Shown one piece after another: positions 7,001-11,043 of a stretch of 11,043 nt of DNA. The stretch is from assembly GCF_004341385.1 (NCBI RefSeq), contig NZ_SLXE01000050.1:1-11043 (forward strand). Direction: 5' to 3'. This stretch comes from Uruburuella suis (lineage in GTDB: Bacteria; Pseudomonadota; Gammaproteobacteria; Burkholderiales; Neisseriaceae). The notes under the pieces are model-generated. The model saw only the letters and a program-made list of their open reading frames with translations. It searched no databases and was not told where the DNA came from. Every line of letters begins with the position of its first letter. Position 1 is the first letter of the stretch. Made by a program: the position numbers and the translations under genes.

Positions 7001-8699
7001 TGCCGCTGTGGTTGCGGAAGGTATCGGTGCGGATGTCGGCGCTGTGGGCGCTGATGCGGCCGCTTGTGTTGCTGAGGCTGCGGCCTGCGGCGCTCAGCCG
7101 GTTGAGGTTCAGCCCGCCTTGGTTGCTCAGGCTTTGGTGTGTGCTTAAATCTGTGTTGCCGTTGGCGCTGATGCTGCCGCTGTTGTCGAGGCCGTCTGAA
7201 ACGCTGATGCGGCCGGCCGGCAGGGCTTGCGGGGCGGTGGGCGCGGGGGCGCTTTCGGTGCGGCCGCCGCCGGTGGCGGTGGTGGGCGGGGCGCTTGGGT
7301 GGCTGCTGTTGCCCTGATCGGATGCGCCGTTGTTGCCGCTGTCGATCGGGGTGTAGCCGATCAGGCCGCCGGCCCGGTTGTGCAGGTTGGCGGCTTCAAT
7401 GGCTAAATCTTGCGAGCCGGTTTGGGTGGTGTGGCCGCTGTGGTTCAGACGGCCTGTTTCCATATCCAAACGTGCGGCGTTGATGCGGCCGCTGTTTGCA
7501 AGAGCGGCTTGGTTGCGGATGTTTAATTCGGCGGCCGAAGCGAGCAGGCCGCTGTTGTTCAGCGAGGCCGTCTGAATGCGGGCGGCTCCTTGGGCGGAAA
7601 GGCTGCCGCTGTTGTGGAAATGCGCCGCTTGAATGGCAACGGCGGCTTTATCGGCGCTGCTGCTGCCGCTTTTATCGGCGGCCACGATGCTGCCGCTGTT
7701 GACGATTTCGCCATCGGCAGCAAGGCTCACGCCGCCGGCCGCGGCAAAGAGTTGCCCGGCATTGTGGATGCCCACGCCTTTTTCGGTGCTGATGAGGCTG
7801 ATTTTGCCGGCATACATGCCGCCCAGCGCGCCGGTGTCGACGGCCACGGCGGCAGCAGGTGACGGGCCGTCTGAAACGGCGGTTGTTGCGCCGTTGGCGG
7901 CGATATCGTTGCTGCCTGCGCTTATCTGTAAATCCTGCGCCCAAATGCCGGCATTTACCGTTGCGGCTTGGGCGAGAATGCGGGTGTAGTCGGCGCCGGA
8001 CGTGTCTAAACCGTTGCCGCTCACGTCCACGCTGCCGCTGCGCACGCGGAAGCCTTCGAGGTGGCCGTTGTTGATGATGGGGCGGCCGCTGGTGAGGGTG
8101 ATGCCGGCCGCATTGATAAAGCCGCCGCCGTTTACCTGAATGCCGGCGGGGTTGGCCATAATCACTTCGGCGCGCCGGCCGGCCACTTCGATATAGCCGC
8201 CCAGCTGCGAGGGGTTGCTGCTGTTGATTTGATTCACAATCACCCGCGCTTCGCCGCCGGCAAGCCACGGGTTGCCCTGTATCCAGCCGCCGGTGTGGGT
8301 GGCGGTGTTGCTGCGGCTGTTGTTGAGAATCGCGCCTTTGCCGTCTACATCGAATTGGCGGTATTGGTTGACCGACACGCCGGCGGAAGTGGGCGTTTGG
8401 ATATTGACTTGCGGCAGGCCGTTGGCGGTTTGCAGAATGGTGGGCTGCTGATTGGCCGGTGCGGCTTTGTCGGCGGCAATACCGGCTGCCTGCGCGGGCA
8501 CAATCCACGCCTGCCCAAAGGCGAGCAGCAGCGAGAAACAGATGGCAGGCAGGCGCAAAGCCGCACCGGCACTTGCCGACAAAGCGGCGCCGGGCGCGCT
8601 GTCTTGCGTGGATTTGCCTGCGCGGGCGGTGTGTTCGGCCACGGCCACCATTTGGCCGCGTTTTTTGTTGAAGATCACTTTATAGAGGGTTTTGTTCAT
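516..8699 (-). CDS. tpsA: TpsA/CdiA-type filamentous haemagglutinin exoprotein with VENN pre-toxin domain and variable C-terminal toxin
   Basis: This is a 2727-residue two-partner secretion exoprotein. It begins with an extended signal peptide region (MNKTLYKVIFNKKRGQMVAV) and a hydrophobic core at about 50-64, with likely cleavage after AQA near residue 71. The TPS domain (about 85-330) contains NPAGI (183-187) in place of the usual NPNGI/NPNL. A first block of short LxNSGxLxA-type haemagglutinin repeats spans about 330-905 and is interrupted by a Pro/Thr/Ser/Gly-rich linker at 454-496. A Tyr-rich non-repeat segment (about 906-1285) sits where CdiA proteins carry the receptor-binding and YP regions. 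A second repeat block covers about 1290-2310. A charged helical stretch and an Ala/Gly-rich pre-toxin domain end in VENN (2559-2562). The last 165 residues form the variable effector tip. The only cysteines after the signal peptide are C2674 and C2686, both in the tip. Start: ATG at 8699, where the signal begins; the Shine-Dalgarno is weak. The family predicts export by TpsB and toxin delivery on contact. N. meningitidis TpsA/HrpA is the nearest named relative in architecture. Confidence 0.95.
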   Translation of the reverse strand: MNKTLYKVIFNKKRGQMVAVAEHTARAGKSTQDSAPGAALSASAGAALRLPAICFSLLLAFGQAWIVPAQAAGIAADKAAPANQQPTILQTANGLPQVNIQTPTSAGVSVNQYRQFDVDGKGAILNNSRSNTATHTGGWIQGNPWLAGGEARVIVNQINSSNPSQLGGYIEVAGRRAEVIMANPAGIQVNGGGFINAAGITLTSGRPIINNGHLEGFRVRSGSVDVSGNGLDTSGADYTRILAQAATVNAGIWAQDLQISAGSNDIAANGATTAVSDGPSPAAAVAVDTGALGGMYAGKISLISTEKGVGIHNAGQLFAAAGGVSLAADGEIVNSGSIVAADKSGSSSADKAAVAIQAAHFHNSGSLSAQGAARIQTASLNNSGLLASAAELNIRNQAALANSGRINAARLDMETGRLNHSGHTTQTGSQDLAIEAANLHNRAGGLIGYTPIDSGNNGASDQGNSSHPSAPPTTATGGGRTESAPAPTAPQALPAGRISVSDGLDNSGSISANGNTDLSTHQSLSNQGGLNLNRLSAAGRSLSNTSGRISAHSADIRTDTFRNHSGSLQSSDGLNIHTQTLDNHQGTLQSAGSLHINSTALRNPSGRIAAPSISLAAAQHLDNTGGSIDAERLNIKAQTLDNQSGHIRSNEFTELNLSDGLANHGGQISSAGQLSIHDNQQNTLSIRNLGEILAGEDARIQAQSLANSGRLAAGRDLSIALQHNFSSQADIEAGRRLSIESAGRLNNRHTLQGGESVHLSATDIDNSAGGNIQSGSTTHLSAAQSLSNRGLINSNGLTLIEAGTTLLNSGSGRIYGNHVALAATDLINRDEQEKSAAIAARRQLDIGAQNITNQEGTLLSSEGRLNIGGRLGNTHEAEGSADTLTNAGARIGAQGSARIVAARLDNLNPHFAVEEYLVSQENITEFTRVGEAEPFFRNGRDGHFDLETHDLNFRLKNGGNIPIHKYGAQSLRKADYKQSVYKQRITSSTPGEIIIGGNLHISGDAWRNQNSQILAGGTIEGNLKAADKALIENHATPATVRTENSGYSRRGSYNSHGTWGDRHIDFDKDVTPVASPPATTEPFAQAISIVEQRVADLPAHAGAAAAANTAISAVNTDARLPEIRSIAANTRLPGSSLFNINPARQGYLIETDPAFTDYRQWLSSDYMLKALNVDPEYTHKRLGDGYYEQKLVNEQVARLTGYRRLDGYSNDEAQFKALMDSGLTFAKAQQLVPGIALSAEQVARLTSDIIWIESQTFTLPDGSQETVFAPKVYLLARKGDLSSGGGLLSADAVSLQDAGSIRNSGTIAGRRLVDLGAQDIRHSGLIQGGEVHVQADDGVHIDGGSIAAGKALSIQAKSIRLRATTATGGDERNGSTIINRTAALNVAALSDGLLHLEAAEGIQADGALISNASAGGHTRLIARSGHIDLGTVATAKHETHGSLSDAGHRHVHQSAETGTAISAAGDITLAAGGRIRARQSQIDSSAGRTALYGTQGIQLSEGRQTLDLSEATRDKSRGLISSSSRSARYSRQHDEAVGSSIGGREVVLAAGKEGDILVRGSSIISDEATTLTGRNIGIAATQSRYLDSEFHQTQKSGLSGGIKSGVVSKGYSKSRQSLQHNADITRLSESQIGSLKGNTTLAAAEQIDTRATTLSAGNNLTLQAQSIHLGAAYARERDQIEAHSKQSGISLGLNLKAPEVRQVEKRIEGIQNARRQDGALKKWQAWDSGSIAANTEQFMPAIGFSATHSRSQSQEQQDYLRAIGSSAQAGGTVRMQAGAGDLNIIGSRVFGEQGMQLAAAHDINIVAAEEQIDSSAQSSSKTNGLMGGGSAFSRFIGYRADTSQETGSRIIHSSSTAGSGSGDSLIRAGRAYRQTGSDVYADGNIDIAAQSIDIAAAPNPYQSDYRNRFTQKGITVGVRSPLIQAVETAQEAARAMQQVGESRHGRTNAMAAANAGWQAYQAAQSAQGAAKSGNAGGVSVSITYGEQRNSAAQSISGQTAHAANIGAQGAVSLFAVGAGSGSDIRISGADIAGQSGTRLAAENQIHISAAGQSHKEQRNNRQAGFNAGVALDFSNGVSFGITAGGNYGKGYGNSNEAAHLGSHIGSSQSATTLQSGGSTTLKGAQVFGSSIELDAQSLHIESLQNRADHQGRQYQGSAQITVGYGVSGSGDFSHSQIRADHASVAEQSGLFAGDGGYRVNVQQHTDLKGGLITSTEKAEAEHRNRFQTATLAHSDIQNHSRYSGTSFGIGAAGGFNADLGLGSHAAPQSSLTTTGAASAQSSQAIGFGFERDSQSSVTKSGINTQNIVIGDAAAQQQLTGNSVAQTLAAVRTDITTDNAAAHSGRLNNRFEQDKVQKELDVQREVTQNFSRNVQSAKDTINKKMDSLKQQRDNGQLSEAEYQRQAGNWQKLSTGLSAVAAGLAAPTDSALGIAAAAANPTVSYHIGQHFKQNAELNKIDGGNRPEEGSKEHLALHTLNGILTGTAAGNNALAAGLAAGGAEMLAPTLAQTLYGKTAQELNADEKNNISTLSALFGAAVGATAGNVADVVSGSQMAQNVVENNFSLGDLGLSETALRNLQMQANQEINRITINKSSSQTEQSQLFALLEAYKVNSAITAEITAALGLGLNISATLNQDKSITLTIAGTAGAGVEGFVGVSTSNKQREDGFFAEICSTVTIAATGGICTGARLEKGESLINTGKIGIGAAAFVGANIGYQKSINLQNSK
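1660..1671 (-). repeat. AG-DUS inside tpsA (encodes GRLN)
   Basis: An exact AGGCCGTCTGAA on the minus strand, encoding part of SGRLN (2343-2347) just before the charged pre-toxin helix. It is the uptake sequence nearest to the toxin junction on the conserved side, about 640 bp from the VENN codons. Confidence 0.9.
2014..2023 (+). repeat. DUS 10-mer core inside tpsA (encodes FQTA)
   Basis: The core is preceded by TG rather than AG. On the coding strand it is read as FQTA (2226-2229) in the second repeat block. Confidence 0.85.
4522..4533 (+). repeat. AG-DUS inside tpsA (encodes LSDGL)
   Basis: An exact 12-mer, read on the coding strand as LSDGL (1389-1393). It is the only DUS between 2024 and 6102. 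Confidence 0.9.
6103..6114 (-). repeat. AG-DUS inside tpsA (encodes EGRLN)
   Basis: An exact 12-mer encoding part of EGRLN (862-866) near the end of the first haemagglutinin repeat block. Confidence 0.9.
6463..6474 (-). repeat. AG-DUS inside tpsA (encodes AGRLN)
   Basis: An exact 12-mer encoding part of AGRLN (742-746) in the first repeat block. Confidence 0.9.
6718..6729 (+). repeat. AG-DUS inside tpsA (encodes LSDGL)
   Basis: An exact 12-mer, read as LSDGL (657-661) on the coding strand. Confidence 0.9.
6979..6990 (+). repeat. AG-DUS inside tpsA (encodes SSDGL)
   Basis: An exact 12-mer, read as SSDGL (570-574) on the coding strand. Confidence 0.9.
7189..7200 (+). repeat. AG-DUS inside tpsA (encodes VSDGL)
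   Basis: An exact 12-mer, read as VSDGL (500-504), directly after the Pro/Thr/Ser-rich linker. Confidence 0.9.
7444..7455 (-). repeat. AG-DUS inside tpsA (encodes TGRLN)
   Basis: An exact 12-mer encoding part of TGRLN (415-419), just before the Pro/Thr/Ser-rich linker. Confidence 0.9.
7565..7576 (+). repeat. AG-DUS inside tpsA (encodes IQTAS)
   Basis: An exact 12-mer, read as IQTAS (375-379) on the coding strand. Confidence 0.9.
7866..7875 (+). repeat. DUS 10-mer core inside tpsA (encodes VSDG)
   Basis: The core is preceded by GG and read as VSDG (275-278) within the TPS domain region. Confidence 0.85.
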
Positions 8700-8776
8700 G
8701 ATGCTTTACCGGTCAATATCAATAATGTTGGTTGATGCAGCAGCCAAACAGGCGCAAGGCTTGTTTTTCAGGCATG

Positions 8777-8793
8777 CTTGTTCTGCGAACAAG
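8777..8793. promoter_or_regulatory. Small hairpin in the tpsB-tpsA gap
   Basis: CTTGTTC (8777-8783) and GAACAAG (8787-8793) form a perfect 7-bp stem with a 3-nt loop between the tpsB stop (8838) and the tpsA start (8699). No T-run follows on the minus strand, so it is not a clear terminator. It could affect processing or relative expression of the two genes. No convincing promoter is visible in the 138-nt gap. Confidence 0.35.
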
Positions 8794-8837
8794 GGTCGGA
8801 TTCGAGAATTTGGCCTACACGCTGTGCGGGGCAAATC

Positions 8838-10622
8838 CTAAAACGAATAATTCAGGCTGAAGCCCAATGCGGTGTTGGCCGTCTGAAAGCCGGCGGGCTT
8901 TTTAAAGGGCTTGCCGGCAAACACATCGTAATAAAGCCTGCCGCCGGCTTTAAACCCGCCTTTGAAACCGACCACGCCGCCGGCCAGCGTTTGGCCGCTC
9001 AGGTATTTGGCCGAGGGGCCGGCCACATGGCCGAGGTCGGCGCCGATATAGGCGGCGTGGCCGGGGTGGTAATGCCAGCTCAAATCGTTGCGCCAATAGC
9101 CGCCGCGCTCGGCAGCCAGGTTGAGCTCGCCATCGAAGCCGCGCACGGTGTAGCGGCCGCCGATGGCGATTTTGTCTTGCGGCACCAGCGCCGAGCGGCT
9201 CCATTGCGCGCGAAGGGAAGTGTCGTAGGCGAGCACCTGTTTGCCGAGGGCGAAAGGCAGGTTGAAATCGGCATCGAGGGTGAAGATTTTCATGCGCGAA
9301 GTGCCTTCGCCCAGCGCTTCTTCGGGCGCGGCCAGGCTTTGGTTGGCACCGGTGCCGCGTTTGTAGGCGGCGGCAAGGTTTAATGTGGCCGCGCCCAAAT
9401 ATTCTTTATGCGAAAGCCCCAGCTGCCAGCCGGCGGTTTGTCGGCGCTGCACGCTGATTTCGGCATCGTTGATAAAGCTGTTGGATTCGCGCTTCCACAG
9501 CTTGAGGGCGGCATGGCTTTTGCGGCGCTCGTCGCGGTAGAGCAGGCGGGAGAGGCCGATATCGGTGTTGAAACTCTCACCGTTGTAGTCGTAGTTTTCA
9601 CTGTCGCCGGCCACGGCCTGATGGTAGCGGTAGCGGTTGTGGTTGAAGGCCAACAGCCAGTTGCCGAAAGGCGCGGAATAATGCAGCGCCAGCGAGCGGC
9701 TGCCGCTGCCGGTGGTGTGGCCTGCGCTGTCGGTGTAGCTGGCTTTGTGGCCCAAATCGTGCCCGTAGGACACATAAAACAAATCGCTCAGGCCGAAAGG
9801 ATTGTCGGCGGCAAAGGTGAGGTTGCCCTGATATTTGCCGGTGGCCTTGCTGCCCGCATCATCGGCGCCCAAAGAGAAGCGGTAAGGCAGAAGCTGCTGC
9901 TGCCACAGCACCACCACATCGCTTGTGCCCGGCGCTTCGCCCGGCTCGATGCGGATATCGGCTTCGGCCGTGGGCAGGCGCTTGAGGTTTTCCAAACCTT
10001 GCTCGAGGGCGCGCAAATTGAGGATTTGGCCGTCTGAAAGCGGAAATTCGTTTTGAAACGAAGCAATGCGCCCGGCGGTGCGCGTCGGATCATCGGCAGC
10101 TTCGATGCGGATTTTGCCGATGCGGCCGGGCATCACCGTGAGCGTGAGCACGCCGCCGGCGAGGTTTTGCGGCGCAGCCAGAATGCGGGTGGTGGTGTAG
10201 CCCTTGGCAATCAGCGCGTTTTGGGCTAAAGCCATGATGTGGTTGATGCCTTGTGCACCCAAACACATGCCGGGGGCAAAGCCCGATTCGGCCAATGCCT
10301 GCTTGAGCGCAAATTGAAACTTGCCCGCCGCCTCGCCAACCAAGCGGATTTCCTGCACCGCAAAACAGGGCGACTCGGCCTGGCTCAAAGAAAAAGCAGC
10401 GAGAGGCGCGGCGGCCTCGCCCAAGCGGGCTTCGGGCGCAGGGCGCATTTGCTCTTGCAGATGCTGCCACCGCTGCTGCTCGCGCAATAATTGCTCTTGC
10501 TGCAAACGCCCGGCCTCGGCTTCGGCGGCAGCGGGAATATCGGCGGCGGAAAGGGGCGTGGAGAAGGCGAGCAGGCAGATGGCAGCGGCCAGCGGAGTGC
10601 GTGGGAAGAAGTTGGGATTCAT
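8838..10622 (-). CDS. tpsB: TpsB/CdiB-type outer-membrane transporter (ShlB/FhaC/HecB family, Omp85 superfamily)
   Basis: This 594-residue protein should form the outer-membrane pore that exports TpsA from the periplasm. The signal peptide has a hydrophobic core at about 11-20 and likely cleavage after PLSA (23-26). A Gln/Glu/Arg-rich helix at about 34-58 corresponds to the plug helix and linker of FhaC. POTRA 1 (about 85-168) contains the C86/C120 pair and the CLGAQGIN stretch typical of ShlB-type proteins; POTRA 2 covers about 169-242. The 16-strand barrel follows (about 245-594), with the hallmark VRGF (493-496) in GGRYTVRGFDGE, and ends on an aromatic residue in LGFSLNYSF. The length matches the family. 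Start: ATG at 10622 opens the signal peptide; the ATG 13 nt upstream is out of frame, and no good Shine-Dalgarno is visible. The gene precedes tpsA on the same strand by 138 nt, the usual B-then-A order. Confidence 0.95.
   Translation of the reverse strand: MNPNFFPRTPLAAAICLLAFSTPLSAADIPAAAEAEAGRLQQEQLLREQQRWQHLQEQMRPAPEARLGEAAAPLAAFSLSQAESPCFAVQEIRLVGEAAGKFQFALKQALAESGFAPGMCLGAQGINHIMALAQNALIAKGYTTTRILAAPQNLAGGVLTLTVMPGRIGKIRIEAADDPTRTAGRIASFQNEFPLSDGQILNLRALEQGLENLKRLPTAEADIRIEPGEAPGTSDVVVLWQQQLLPYRFSLGADDAGSKATGKYQGNLTFAADNPFGLSDLFYVSYGHDLGHKASYTDSAGHTTGSGSRSLALHYSAPFGNWLLAFNHNRYRYHQAVAGDSENYDYNGESFNTDIGLSRLLYRDERRKSHAALKLWKRESNSFINDAEISVQRRQTAGWQLGLSHKEYLGAATLNLAAAYKRGTGANQSLAAPEEALGEGTSRMKIFTLDADFNLPFALGKQVLAYDTSLRAQWSRSALVPQDKIAIGGRYTVRGFDGELNLAAERGGYWRNDLSWHYHPGHAAYIGADLGHVAGPSAKYLSGQTLAGGVVGFKGGFKAGGRLYYDVFAGKPFKKPAGFQTANTALGFSLNYSF
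8878..8887 (+). repeat. DUS 10-mer core inside tpsB (encodes FQTA)
   Basis: The core is preceded by TG and read on the coding strand as FQTA (579-582), close to the last barrel strand of TpsB. Confidence 0.85.
10029..10038 (+). repeat. DUS 10-mer core inside tpsB (encodes LSDG)
   Basis: The core is preceded by TG and read as LSDG (195-198) in POTRA 2 of TpsB. Confidence 0.85.
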
Positions 10623-10952
10623 GGTGGATGGGCAATGTGTTAAGAAAGATTTGCTAAGATTTTAATAAATTGCGTAAAGAAGAACAGCGGTTTGGGCTGA
10701 GGGGCGGATTTTGGTGACAATCGGCATAGTTTCGGGGTGGATATACCATGTGGGTATAATTAGGGCACGCGTGCTGTGCAAAGGCGGCGCAGTGGTGGGC
10801 AGGAAGTTTAAGCCGGCGTTGGAAAGCAAACAGGCCGTCTGAAAAGAGGGTTTCAGACGGCCTGTTTGCTTTTTAACCTATTCAAAGCCGGTGCGGAGTG
10901 TATTGCATGCGTACGATTATACCAATAAAAATAAATAAGCTATAATCACCCC
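10623..10952. other. Intergenic region between divergent tpsB and the right-edge gene
   Basis: No coding potential was recognised. The first 60 nt upstream of tpsB are AT-rich and should hold its promoter, but no -35/-10 pair with good spacing stands out on the minus strand. Further right are TATACC(10742-10747)/GGTATA(10753-10758), a TATAAT on the plus strand at 10755-10760, a strong DUS terminator (10823-10874) and a TATAAT at 10941-10946 just before the next gene. Confidence 0.65.
10823..10874 (+). terminator. Strong DUS-containing intrinsic terminator
   Basis: A perfect 22-bp inverted repeat (arms 10823-10844 and 10851-10872) has a 6-nt AGAGGG loop. Each arm includes a full AG-DUS (10832-10843 and 10852-10863). 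Five T residues (10870-10874) trail on the plus strand; the minus strand has only TTT before CC. It therefore terminates plus-strand transcription best. It lies upstream of, and divergent from, tpsB, with no recognised plus-strand gene in front of it. Confidence 0.85.
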
Positions 10953-11043
10953 ATGCCTAAACTGACCCCAAAAAACCACCAACTCACCGAGCATGATTTT
11001 ATCAAACTCGCCAAAACCGAACCCCACCCGCGGGCTCGGACAC
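10953..11043 (+). CDS. Partial gene at window edge, possible IS630-type transposase N-terminus
   Basis: An open frame begins at ATG 10953 and reads through the end of the window for 30 codons (MPKLTPKNHQLTEHDFIKLA onward, then KTEPHPRART). The visible peptide resembles the helix-turn-helix start of IS630-family transposases, in which a short basic head is followed by a helix and an Arg-rich segment. Thirty residues are too few to be certain, and it could be another helix-turn-helix protein. No Shine-Dalgarno precedes the ATG. A TATAAT at 10941-10946 lies only 6 nt upstream, so the transcript could be leaderless if that is the -10 box. The gene diverges from tpsB and is probably functionally unrelated to the secretion locus. 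Confidence 0.45.
   Translation, partial: MPKLTPKNHQLTEHDFIKLAKTEPHPRART

Noticed and set aside
7672..8508. Minus-strand open frame of 278 codons overlapping the 5' part of tpsA in another frame
   Set aside because: Arg/Gln/Pro-rich low-complexity translation, out of frame with the clear signal peptide and TPS domain of tpsA.
8700..8837. Separate promoter for tpsA in the tpsB-tpsA gap
   Set aside because: No -10/-35 pair with acceptable spacing was seen on the minus strand; an operon promoter upstream of tpsB is more likely.
10090..10635. Alternative start of tpsB at the ATG 13 nt upstream (10635)
   Set aside because: It is in another frame and yields an Arg/His-rich peptide without a signal sequence; the frame from 10622 gives a clean signal peptide and full TpsB.
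10741..10923. Correia/NEMIS element
   Set aside because: The terminal sequences expected for Correia repeats (TATAGTGGATT-type ends) are not present.

Overview
The window comes from a member of the Neisseriaceae. The 10-mer core of the neisserial DNA uptake sequence (GCCGTCTGAA) occurs 17 times, counting both strands. Twelve copies carry the AG prefix (AGGCCGTCTGAA) and none carries the AT prefix of the N. meningitidis/N. gonorrhoeae dialect. This suggests an AG-DUS Neisseria or close relative with a GC-rich genome; the species cannot be named from this window.

Nearly all of the window is one minus-strand two-partner secretion locus of contact-dependent inhibition (CDI) type. Reading right to left on the minus strand: (1) 10622-8838 encodes the outer-membrane transporter TpsB/CdiB, with a signal peptide, POTRA domains and a barrel carrying a VRGF motif; (2) a 138-nt gap contains a small hairpin; (3) 8699-516 encodes a 2727-residue TpsA/CdiA filamentous exoprotein with an extended signal peptide, TPS domain, haemagglutinin repeats, a central non-repeat segment, a second repeat block, a pre-toxin domain ending in VENN, and a 165-residue variable C-terminal domain; (4) 12 nt downstream lies a very AT-rich gene for a 89-93 residue membrane protein, the likely cognate immunity protein. 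Base composition falls from about 57-70% GC in the body of tpsA to 20-40% beyond the VENN codons, so the toxin tip and immunity gene look like an exchangeable imported module.

At the left end (1-221) there are two copies of a hairpin repeat whose stems show a compensatory change, a DUS inverted pair and a possible terminator for the operon. At the right end (10623-10952) is a non-coding interval with a near-ideal 22-bp-stem DUS terminator that faces away from tpsB and has no obvious gene to terminate. It is followed by the start of a plus-strand gene that resembles an IS630-type transposase and runs off the window.

Working model, inferred from family knowledge: TpsB exports TpsA, whose fibre presents a C-terminal toxin to neighbouring cells, and the small membrane protein protects siblings. 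I do not recognise the toxin or immunity family. A Gly/Ala-rich hydrophobic tip paired with a membrane-embedded immunity protein would fit a membrane-acting effector, but this is a hypothesis. No CdiC acyltransferase and no orphan toxin/immunity cassette are visible.
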